This document shows, in pieces, positions 1 through 6,579 of a stretch of DNA of 22,706 nucleotides. The position numbers and the translations under genes are program-made. The notes under the pieces were generated by a model. It saw only the letters and a program-made list of their open reading frames with translations, ran no database searches and was not told the DNA's origin. Numbering within the stretch: position 1 is the stretch's first letter; the number at the start of each line of letters is the position of its first letter. Origin of the DNA: a virus; IMG/VR virus record IMGVR_UViG_3300008219_000114, positions 1 to 22,706 of that record; one strand, written 5' to 3'.

Positions 1-684
1 CAATTTTACGCACAATATTATAATGATCCTAACGATAAGTCAACTTCCCCCATTAGCCGTGATTTATTCCGTTATTATAAACGTGAGGAATTGGAACATA
101 TTGCCAGTCAATGGATGATCCAAGGTAAACCTTGCTGGTTGTATTGTGCTGTTGATATGGCTGCTTCTACAAAGGACAGGTCTGATTATTCTGTTGTAGC
201 AGTGGGAGCTATTGATGATGAAGGTAATCGTTACACAGTAGATATTAAACGGTTTAAGACTCAAAAGTCGTCTGAAATATTTGATGCTATTAAGGAATCG
301 TATATATCATATCAATTTAAGAAATTACGAATTGAGGCTGTATCTGGTTTTCGTCTAGTAGCTCAGGATTTAGCTGATAGATTATCTGACGAGGGGGTAC
401 GTATACCTATTGATTTATATATACCTCCTAACTCTGATGGTAAGTTTGCCAGGGTTAACGGTATTTTAGAACCCCTCTATCAATCTGGTGCTATATACCA
501 CTATAGAGGGGGTAATTGCCAAGTACTAGAAGATGAATTAGTATCCGTCAATCCACTTCATGACGATACAAAAGATGCATGGGCTATGACATGTGATGTT
601 ATGATAAGACCTATACCTCGTAGACAACAAGGTTCCGATAACGTAATAAGTTTTCATAATCGTTTTGGTGGAGTGGCGGCGTAA
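1..684 (+). CDS. terL: Terminase large subunit, C-terminal nuclease part (5' end outside window)
   Basis: Partial gene, open from the first base in frame 1, with 227 residues visible. This is the RNase H-like nuclease half of the DNA-packaging motor, which cuts concatemeric DNA and docks on the portal. Three acidic positions fit the two-metal nuclease centre: Asp52 in A-V-D-M-A-A-S after a hydrophobic strand, Glu112 in R-I-E-A-V-S-G, and the late cluster H-D-D-T-K-D-A at about 187-193. The motif S-D-Y-S-V-V-A-V-G just after the first Asp is typical of TerL nuclease domains. The N-terminal ATPase with its Walker motifs would lie to the left. Portal starts six bases after the stop. TerL directly upstream of portal differs from T7, where gene 19 sits at the far end. 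An internal TTG at 91 is not a credible start, because the homologous sequence clearly continues upstream of it. Confidence 0.9.
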   Translation, partial: QFYAQYYNDPNDKSTSPISRDLFRYYKREELEHIASQWMIQGKPCWLYCAVDMAASTKDRSDYSVVAVGAIDDEGNRYTVDIKRFKTQKSSEIFDAIKESYISYQFKKLRIEAVSGFRLVAQDLADRLSDEGVRIPIDLYIPPNSDGKFARVNGILEPLYQSGAIYHYRGGNCQVLEDELVSVNPLHDDTKDAWAMTCDVMIRPIPRRQQGSDNVISFHNRFGGVAA

Positions 685-690
685 AAAGAT

Positions 691-2568
691 ATGAGTAAGT
701 CACAGTCAAGTGGATCAGTTCTTTCAATAGAGGATGTTGATGATGTTGCAGTTCGTATTGCAGAAATGTGGGAGAGGTACAATACTGAAAAACGCAATGC
801 TCTTACTTTAAATGAAGAGGCTAGACGATTTGTATATGCAACTGATATTGATAGTACTACTGCCCAAGAGTTACCACATAAAAACAGAACACACCAACCT
901 AAACTTACGCAAATTGCGGATACTTTGAAGTCCCAGTATTATGAGGCTTCTTTGTCAATGCCTCAGTTTTTTAGGTTTCCACCTCCTCAAAATATTACTG
1001 CCGCAGTGTCTTTAGCTATGGAAAAGTGGATTCGTGTTAAACTTGATCAGCGTAAGTTCCGTGAAACTACGGGTCGAGAACTTGTTAATGACTATGTTGA
1101 TTATGGTAATTGCTTTGTCGGTGTAGATTATGTTATTGAACGTGATAATGTAAATAAAGTTAAATACAAAGGGCCAGCCTGGAAGCGTATTTCTCCATTA
1201 GATATAGTATTCAATCCTAGAACTTCTTTTATTAAAAGTCCTAAAGTGGAAAAGATGTTAGCTCATGTGGCTGATATTACAGAATTTCCTGAGAGGTTTC
1301 CTAATAGCGGATTCAAAAGAAAGATAATACAAAAGGCTATAAATACCCGTCACCCCGATGGAATTGATGATTGGGTTGAAGTAATTAAGAATCGTGGCCT
1401 TAATATGGATGGTTATGGTGGATTTGATCAGTATTTTAAGAATGATATAGCAGAGATTTTAATTTATAGAGGTGATGTATTCAATCCCAAGACAGGGAAA
1501 TCTCAACGTAATCGAGTAGTATATGTCATGGATAAGGTTCATGTCATACGTAATGAACCTTCACAGGCTCCTTCAGGATTTGATGGTATTCATCATGCTG
1601 GATGGAGACTTCGCCCAGATAATACATGGGCTCAAGGTCCACTCGATAATTTGGTTGGTATGCAATATCGTATTGATCATTTAGAAAATCTCAAGGCTGA
1701 TATATTCGATATAATAGCACAACCTGTAACTTTTGTTAAGGGTGATGATGTACAAGAACCATCTGAAGGTTATAGGCCAGGAGCAGTATATTATGGTGGT
1801 GTAGATAGTGATGTTAGGATGTTAGTACCTGATTCTACTGCACTTAATGCAGATAATCAGATTGCTAACTACCATCGTATGATGGAAGAATTTGCTGGGG
1901 CTCCACCTGAATCTAGAGGTATCCGTACTCCCGGTGAAAAAACAGCATTTGAAGTAAGCAAACTTGACCAGAATGCTACTATGATGTTTGTTGATAAAGC
2001 TCGTATTTTTGAGCGTATGTTAGAAACCATGCTTAAGGAAACCTTTGAGCTTATGTTGGTTAACTTCGATATTGAAGATTATACAGATATTTTTGGAGAA
2101 GGAGAAGAGGGGGATGCTCTTGAAGCTCTTGCGTTAGTGGATACTCTTAGTAGAGGAGAATTTATTGCTATGGGTGCGCGACATTGGACTCGTCGCAATA
2201 GAGAAACTTTGGAAATGAATAACTTCATGTCCGGTCCACTTCAAGATCCAAAGATTAGGGCTCATGTTTCTGGAGTTAAACTAGCTGAATTTTGGGAACG
2301 AAAATTGCTTATTGAAGATGAGGATATTGTTGAAGAAAATGCTGGAGTTAAGGAAGATGTCAGAATTCAAGCAATCGCTCAGGAAGAAGCTAGAGCTCTC
2401 CAAGAAGAAGCCGGGGGAGAAGCAATCGGTGTGGGGGATCAATCTGGGACTGGTACACAGACTTTTACCGGAGAAGAAACAGCAGCAGACCGTCAAAGCC
2501 CAGGCGGCGTCTTGCCCCCAGATGATGGAGTTCCTAGAGGACGTAATGCTGGAGGAGTACCTAGCTAA
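691..2568 (+). CDS. Portal protein (head-tail connector)
   Basis: A 625-residue protein that should form the dodecameric ring through which DNA is packaged and ejected. Its place between TerL and the scaffold/capsid pair and its size fit podovirus portals (T7 gp8 is about 536 residues). Around residues 411-465 is a stretch typical of these portals: R-T-P-G-E-K-T-A-F-E-V followed by a long helix (K-A-R-I-F-E-R-M-L-E) that would belong to the stem and tunnel region. The last 60 or so residues are acidic and then Gly/Thr/Pro-rich, probably disordered. The ATG at 691 has only weak Shine-Dalgarno complementarity, so it may be translated by coupling to the TerL stop at 684. The 3' end overlaps a small gene in the +1 frame. 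Family assignment rests on motif memory and synteny. Confidence 0.88.
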   Translation: MSKSQSSGSVLSIEDVDDVAVRIAEMWERYNTEKRNALTLNEEARRFVYATDIDSTTAQELPHKNRTHQPKLTQIADTLKSQYYEASLSMPQFFRFPPPQNITAAVSLAMEKWIRVKLDQRKFRETTGRELVNDYVDYGNCFVGVDYVIERDNVNKVKYKGPAWKRISPLDIVFNPRTSFIKSPKVEKMLAHVADITEFPERFPNSGFKRKIIQKAINTRHPDGIDDWVEVIKNRGLNMDGYGGFDQYFKNDIAEILIYRGDVFNPKTGKSQRNRVVYVMDKVHVIRNEPSQAPSGFDGIHHAGWRLRPDNTWAQGPLDNLVGMQYRIDHLENLKADIFDIIAQPVTFVKGDDVQEPSEGYRPGAVYYGGVDSDVRMLVPDSTALNADNQIANYHRMMEEFAGAPPESRGIRTPGEKTAFEVSKLDQNATMMFVDKARIFERMLETMLKETFELMLVNFDIEDYTDIFGEGEEGDALEALALVDTLSRGEFIAMGARHWTRRNRETLEMNNFMSGPLQDPKIRAHVSGVKLAEFWERKLLIEDEDIVEENAGVKEDVRIQAIAQEEARALQEEAGGEAIGVGDQSGTGTQTFTGEETAADRQSPGGVLPPDDGVPRGRNAGGVPS

Positions 2569-2671
2569 AACATTCACTAAGACATACGGTGAAGAACGGG
2601 CTTTCGCTGACGGTGAAGCCCATCAGGCACAACATGTTTATAATATATTGAAAGGACTAGAAGATGGCTGA
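2546..2671 (+). CDS. Small overlapping protein between portal and scaffold
   Basis: An open frame in +1 relative to portal continues past the portal stop (2568) and ends at 2671, eight bases into the scaffold gene. Without a gene here there would be a 95-base gap in an otherwise packed operon. The ATG at 2546 is preceded by AGAGG five bases upstream and gives 41 residues. ATGs at 2522 and 2525 would give 49 and 48 residues but have no good ribosome binding site. The product is helical and charged, with a notable central stretch G-E-E-R-A-F-A-D-G-E-A-H-Q-A-Q-H. The frame is open back to 2312, but the upstream part is Lys/Gln-rich shadow of the portal C-terminus. It could instead be reached by a +1 frameshift from portal. 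Function unknown; a minor head or assembly protein is a guess from position. Confidence 0.5.
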   Translation: MLEEYLAKTFTKTYGEERAFADGEAHQAQHVYNILKGLEDG

Positions 2672-3425
2672 AGCATTGACCGATGCTATGGAATCTGTTG
2701 AAGCAAAACCTGTTGAAACAGAAGAAGCCGATTCAAGCGGGAAACCACAATTTTTGAATAATCTCGTAGGCGAGGGTAAAAAGTATAAAAATACTGATGA
2801 TCTCGCTAAAGCATACCACCACGCCAATCTCCATATTGATGAACTTAAATCCGACCTGGAAGAGTTTAAAGGTGGTAAAGAACTTCTTAATGAGGTTCTA
2901 GACGAAATTCGTAATTCCAATCCAGAAGAGAGTACTGAAGTCTCGGCCCCACCAAAGGCCCCGGCAGAGGCTCAAATCCAGACGGAAGATGTAGCGAAGC
3001 TCGTTAGTGATGAGTTTTCAAAGAAGGAACAAGAGACACAAGCTAAGAATAATGTCCAACTTTCTTTTGAAAAACTTACAAAAGCCTATGGTAGTCAAAG
3101 TAATGCTAAAGCTGCCGTGGCTAAGACTATCGGGGATGATGAGTATATCAAAAATACCATTGATAATCTCAGTCTTACAAGCCCGGATGCGATGGTCAAA
3201 TTTATCACTGGTGTAACCCCTGTTGAAGCTTTGGCAGAGGGAAACACTCCCGGTGTTGACGCTGCCGCTGGCTCTACAATTGGAGCGGGCGGGTTGACTT
3301 GGGCTCAGTGTAGAGAGATCCGTAAAACAGATCCTAAACGCTATAATAGTCCTGACTTTCGTCAATCTATTGAAGCCGCAGCTAATGCGGCTGCTGCTAA
3401 GGGCGTTGACTTTTTCGCAACATAG
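2664..3425 (+). CDS. Capsid scaffolding protein
   Basis: A 253-residue, acidic, helix-rich protein directly upstream of the major capsid gene. This is the position and composition of podovirus scaffolds (T7 gp9), which guide procapsid assembly and then leave. The N-terminal 25 residues are Glu/Ala-rich. Residues about 30-70 hold a pattern common in such scaffolds (N-N-L-V-G-E-G-K-K-Y then D-D-L-A-K-A-Y and a charged coil). The centre is Pro/Glu/Gln-rich and likely flexible. The C-terminal end (L-T-W-A-Q-C-R-E-I-R, then basic and Ala-rich helix) is the likely capsid-binding helix. AAAGGA sits eight bases before the ATG, inside the preceding small gene, which it overlaps by eight bases. Call by synteny and composition rather than a catalytic motif. 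Confidence 0.8.
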   Translation: MAEALTDAMESVEAKPVETEEADSSGKPQFLNNLVGEGKKYKNTDDLAKAYHHANLHIDELKSDLEEFKGGKELLNEVLDEIRNSNPEESTEVSAPPKAPAEAQIQTEDVAKLVSDEFSKKEQETQAKNNVQLSFEKLTKAYGSQSNAKAAVAKTIGDDEYIKNTIDNLSLTSPDAMVKFITGVTPVEALAEGNTPGVDAAAGSTIGAGGLTWAQCREIRKTDPKRYNSPDFRQSIEAAANAAAAKGVDFFAT

Positions 3426-3442
3426 GAGAAGGGAGTATCTAG

Positions 3443-4375
3443 ATGGCTTTAGATACTGTTAACAACTCTTCATTAGTTCGTACAAATGTATGGGCAAATG
3501 AAGTGAAGGATGTTCTCCAAGAAGAGTTAATGTTGGATTCTCATATCCGATGGATTACTGAGTTTCCCGATGGCGATACTCTGAACATCCCGACCCTTTC
3601 CGAAATGACGGTTCGCAACTATTCCGAAGGTGCGACTATCACTTTGGATGATCCTACGACTGGTAACTTTACTCTTACTATTGATAAGTATTACCAGAGT
3701 GGGTTCAAGATTCCTGAAAAATTCCGCCATGATTCATTTTATGTGTCTATTGCGGAATCTAATTTTGTTCAGAAACTCACTCGTGCGTTGCTTGAACAGA
3801 AGGAATCAGACATTGCCAACTTGCAATCTTCGCAAACTGCCTCTGACCCCAATACAATTAACGGCGTAGATCACCGTTATGTTGGTACTGGCACAAACGA
3901 AGCTATAACTCTTGCTGATATGCAGAAAGCAAAACTAGCTCTGGATAAAGCGAAAGTTATGCGTGGTGGCCGTAGGGCATTTGTAGACCCCTCGGTTTCT
4001 TACGAATTGCAGCAGATCAGTAATGTTATCCAACAAGATGTTTATGGTGGTAATGTTCATATTAAAGAAGGTATGAATGGAACTGCTTTTGTTGGACGAT
4101 TTGCTGGCTTTGATCTTTTTGAGTCGTTGTTTCTTGACAACGCGATTACTGAAACGATCACTGCTACTGCTCCTAGTGCAGGTTCGGCCACTGGTACAAG
4201 TGCCTTTGCCAACATGTTTGTTGGAGAGGAAGCTTTTATCGGTGCTCTCCGTGCATTGCCCGATATGGATGCTTGGTACGACAATAACACTCGTTCAGAC
4301 GTTTACCATGTGACGATGAGATATGGCATTAAGTTATATCGTCCAGAGTCCCTGGTTATCGTCTTAACAGAATAG
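3443..4375 (+). CDS. Major capsid protein
   Basis: A 310-residue protein following the scaffold, with a strong ribosome binding site (AGGAGAAGGG) before the ATG. The size is close to other podovirus coat proteins with the HK97 fold (T7 gp10A is about 345). Features that fit are a helical N-terminus, an extended E-loop-like region near residues 45-80 (T-L-N-I-P-T-L then T-I-D-K-Y-Y), a long spine-like helix around 105-130, R-G-G-R-R-A-F-V-D-P-S-V near 173-184, and a terminal strand ending Y-G-I-K-L-Y-R-P-E-S-L-V-I-V. Codon choice here is less AT-biased than in the neighbouring AT-rich genes, as expected for a very highly expressed protein. It is followed by a capsid-associated gene and then a hairpin terminator. 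Confidence 0.87.
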   Translation: MALDTVNNSSLVRTNVWANEVKDVLQEELMLDSHIRWITEFPDGDTLNIPTLSEMTVRNYSEGATITLDDPTTGNFTLTIDKYYQSGFKIPEKFRHDSFYVSIAESNFVQKLTRALLEQKESDIANLQSSQTASDPNTINGVDHRYVGTGTNEAITLADMQKAKLALDKAKVMRGGRRAFVDPSVSYELQQISNVIQQDVYGGNVHIKEGMNGTAFVGRFAGFDLFESLFLDNAITETITATAPSAGSATGTSAFANMFVGEEAFIGALRALPDMDAWYDNNTRSDVYHVTMRYGIKLYRPESLVIVLTE

Positions 4376-4390
4376 TAGGAGGGAAAGATT

Positions 4391-4960
4391 ATGGCGCAAG
4401 TTAGAACTCCTGCTGGATCTGGTGCTGGAACTGGCACTGGCTCCGAACAGACTGGTAGCTCCAGCACCACGCTGAATGCACCACAGGATCTCACGTTTAA
4501 TGAGATTCCTGGTGTAGTAAACGGTATGGGCTCTGGACATGTCTGGTACGATATTATTGATGGTACTCTATTTAGTGGTACTGTTGAATCTACCTCGTCT
4601 GACTTCGTGTGGCAGATGACCGCTGCTGATAAAGGCCGCATTGTTGGCATCATGTATGCTAATGGCAGTGTGGCTATGAGTGGTAGTGTTGGTTGGGAAC
4701 TTGATTTTATCAATGACACCCAAGCTGATGCCACTTGTGCGTACTTTGGTTTCGGTTCCGGTACGGAAGCTGCCAAAGGCACGGACAATGACGTTGCTGT
4801 TGCTGCGGATACTACTGTTTATGTATCCAACAGCCTCACTACTGGTGCTTCTCACTTTAACGCTGGTGATCTGATTCAGGTTACAGCGGATCGTGACGGT
4901 ACAACTGGTGTTGGTTCGTTCCGGTTGCTCGTTTCTTACGAGTCACAGGGCCACGTATAA
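4391..4960 (+). CDS. Beta-rich capsid-associated protein, possible decoration protein
   Basis: A 189-residue protein with an excellent ribosome binding site (TAGGAGGG, seven bases before ATG). Residues 6-30 are a Gly/Ser/Thr/Ala-rich linker. The rest alternates hydrophobic and small residues in beta-sandwich style (V-W-Y-D-I-I-D-G, G-W-E-L-D-F-I-N-D, S-F-R-L-L-V-S-Y). It lies between the major capsid gene and a terminator, with codon use like the capsid gene, so it is probably made in large amounts and sits on or in the capsid. A head decoration or minor head protein is the most economical reading. No family is recognised with certainty and no enzymatic motif is seen. Confidence 0.55.
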   Translation: MAQVRTPAGSGAGTGTGSEQTGSSSTTLNAPQDLTFNEIPGVVNGMGSGHVWYDIIDGTLFSGTVESTSSDFVWQMTAADKGRIVGIMYANGSVAMSGSVGWELDFINDTQADATCAYFGFGSGTEAAKGTDNDVAVAADTTVYVSNSLTTGASHFNAGDLIQVTADRDGTTGVGSFRLLVSYESQGHV

Positions 4961-4966
4961 GTTTGT

Positions 4967-4986
4967 TGGGGGGCTTCGGCCCCCCA
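4967..4986 (+). terminator. Intrinsic-type terminator hairpin after capsid genes
   Basis: A perfect eight-base-pair stem (TGGGGGGC paired with GCCCCCCA) is closed by a TTCG tetraloop, one of the most stable loops in RNA. It starts seven bases after the stop codon at 4960. The 3' side runs into CCATTCTCGTTCT, which is pyrimidine-rich but not a clean U-tract, so termination may be partial. T7 has its terminator at the matching place, right after the capsid gene. The likely role is to keep capsid transcripts more abundant than those for tail genes downstream. Confidence 0.8.
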
Positions 4987-5014
4987 CCATTCTCGTTCTA
5001 TGAAGGATAAATAA

Positions 5015-5479
5015 ATGGCTGTTGAACACTCAACTCTCACGACCACTGATTTACATGAGCCGAAGGGTGTTGCTGCGGCTAATGCTGATGAAGTGTATAT
5101 TGCTGATGGTGCTGCCAGTGGTTCTTGGACTGCTCATGATAACTTCGTATACCTTAATTTACATATTGCTGATATTAGTACAGCATCTAGTTCATGGGTT
5201 GTAGCTCCTACTGCTGGTAATATTACTAAAATCTATACTATTATTGATACTGCTATTACAACTGGTGATGCTACTATTACAGCAAAGATTAATACAGTAT
5301 TAGTAACAAATTCAGCTATTACTATTTCCCAGTCAGGTAGTGCTGCTGGTGATGTAGATAGTTCTTCTCCATCTGCTGCTAGAACTGTAGTAGCAGGAGA
5401 TAAGATAGAGATTCTTACTGATGGTGGCTCTACAGTTGCTTCTAAGGCTGTTGTAACTGTGGTTATAGTACCGACTTAA
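5015..5479 (+). CDS. Beta-rich virion protein with HEPKGVA-type N-terminus
   Basis: A 154-residue protein; AAGGA lies eight bases before the ATG and the gene is the first after the terminator hairpin. The N-terminal 30 residues carry L-H-E-P-K-G-V-A (13-20) followed by V-Y-I-A-D-G-A and G-S-W. This is a short module that recurs near the N-termini of phage head-fibre, decoration and tail-fibre proteins. From about residue 45 on there is an all-beta domain rich in Thr, Ser, Ile and Val, with G-N-I-T-K-I-Y and G-D-K-I-E-I-L strands. It is probably a virion surface protein, either a head fibre or decoration protein, or part of the neck. The exact location is not determined by the sequence, and the motif recognition is from memory. 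Confidence 0.55.
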   Translation: MAVEHSTLTTTDLHEPKGVAAANADEVYIADGAASGSWTAHDNFVYLNLHIADISTASSSWVVAPTAGNITKIYTIIDTAITTGDATITAKINTVLVTNSAITISQSGSAAGDVDSSSPSAARTVVAGDKIEILTDGGSTVASKAVVTVVIVPT

Positions 5480-5488
5480 GGGTAAATC

Positions 5489-6235
5489 ATGAAGCTTACA
5501 CTCCTTGATTTAGTTCAAGACATGCTTGTTGCCACGGATTCAGAGAATGTATCCACGGTAGGTGAGACAGAAGATGCTGGTATGTGTGTTAATATTGCTA
5601 ACAGGGAGTTTGAGCGTCTTATTTCTAAGTTTCGTTGGCGTCATACTAGATCCTTTTCTAAATTAGAGGTTACTAGTAATAAACATGAGATGACGCTTGC
5701 ATCTAATGCTATAGCTCTTAACCCAGAAAGTGTATATTATTCAGGTAATAGAGTATTTTGGATGGATGAAGATTATTTTCTTGCCTGGACTATAGCAAGA
5801 AAGACTACGGAAAGTAATATAGAGGAAATCAATAATATCAAAGTTTATAATGATAGAGATCCTCAATATTTTACTAGCTTTGATGATGAAACTTTGATCT
5901 TTGATGCCATACCTACTGCATCTGGTCTTGTAAAAGCTGACACTGATTGTATCGTTTATCTGCAACCTACTTCCCGATTAACTTCTGATGGCGAGTTTTT
6001 TGATCTACCTGCCCAAGCATTTGCAGCATTAAGTGCTCGTTGTATTGTAAAGGCAGTTATGGAAATAAAAGGAGATACTCAAGGAGCACAAGCAGAGAAG
6101 CGTGATGCTGATAATGCTATTGCTGCTTTATCTCGTAATGCAAGGTTAGTAGATATTTTTGATGATCGCAGAGAACATATTATACCAAGACGTTCCATGC
6201 GTAATACTTTCAATAAAACAAGGATTATATCGTAA
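5489..6235 (+). CDS. Tail adaptor / tail tubular protein A (T7 gp11-like)
   Basis: A 248-residue protein that should form the ring joining portal to nozzle. The N-terminal half fits the podovirus adaptor pattern: L-L-D-L-V-Q-D-M-L, then T-V-G-E-T-E-D-A, then helix I-A-N-R-E-F-E-R-L-I-S and F-R-W-R-H. The middle is beta-rich (Q-Y-F-T-S-F-D-D-E-T-L-I-F-D-A-I-P), and the C-terminal third has the helix L-P-A-Q-A-F-A-A-L-S-A-R-C plus a basic tail. T7 gp11 is 196 residues, so this one is somewhat longer. AAGGG sits six bases before the ATG. The stop overlaps the next gene by one base (TAATG). Its position two genes before the nozzle supports the call. Confidence 0.8.
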   Translation: MKLTLLDLVQDMLVATDSENVSTVGETEDAGMCVNIANREFERLISKFRWRHTRSFSKLEVTSNKHEMTLASNAIALNPESVYYSGNRVFWMDEDYFLAWTIARKTTESNIEEINNIKVYNDRDPQYFTSFDDETLIFDAIPTASGLVKADTDCIVYLQPTSRLTSDGEFFDLPAQAFAALSARCIVKAVMEIKGDTQGAQAEKRDADNAIAALSRNARLVDIFDDRREHIIPRRSMRNTFNKTRIIS

Positions 6236-6579
6236 TGCAAACTACGAATATAGCTAATTTTACTAATTCGTCTGGGTGGCATGTAATTCATAATCCGGAT
6301 ATTATGGTTTATGAAATAAAATCATCGAATGGTAAAACCAGACCTGGGACTTATACCCATAGACTATTTGCTGATAAAGCTCTCTATGATTATCTTGAGT
6401 TTATTCAGACTGCCGATTCTTCTAAGATAAAAAAGAGAAGAGCTAAAAAGGTTGAAGTTAAATCTACTCCCGTTAAACGTACACTTGAAAAACCAAAAAC
6501 TTCTCGTGAATTAGAAGTAGATAGGATGGCTAGTACACCTTTGACCCCAGAAGAAATAATAAAATATGTCAACACGTAA
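6235..6579 (+). CDS. Hypothetical lysine-rich protein between adaptor and nozzle
   Basis: A 114-residue protein starting in a TAATG overlap with the adaptor gene and ending 14 bases into the nozzle gene, so it is tightly coupled to both. The N-terminal 60 residues look folded and contain several aromatics (G-W-H-V-I, M-V-Y-E-I-K, Y-D-Y-L-E-F-I). Residues 64-91 are a strongly basic patch (K-I-K-K-R-R-A-K-K, then Lys/Pro/Thr-rich), followed by an acidic helix near the C-terminus (T-P-E-E-I-I-K-Y). No family is recognised. A DNA-contacting connector or neck component is conceivable from the charge and position, but that is inference only. Confidence 0.65.
   Translation: MQTTNIANFTNSSGWHVIHNPDIMVYEIKSSNGKTRPGTYTHRLFADKALYDYLEFIQTADSSKIKKRRAKKVEVKSTPVKRTLEKPKTSRELEVDRMASTPLTPEEIIKYVNT

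Noticed and set aside
4303-4788. 161-codon open frame on the reverse strand under the capsid-associated gene
   Set aside because: Shadow of capsid and decoration-like genes; Pro/Ser/Val-rich with no ribosome site or recognisable motif.
4987-5014. Promoter between the hairpin and the 5015 gene
   Set aside because: No convincing -35/-10 pair or phage-type promoter repeat could be seen in the 28 bases; read-through from upstream is simpler.
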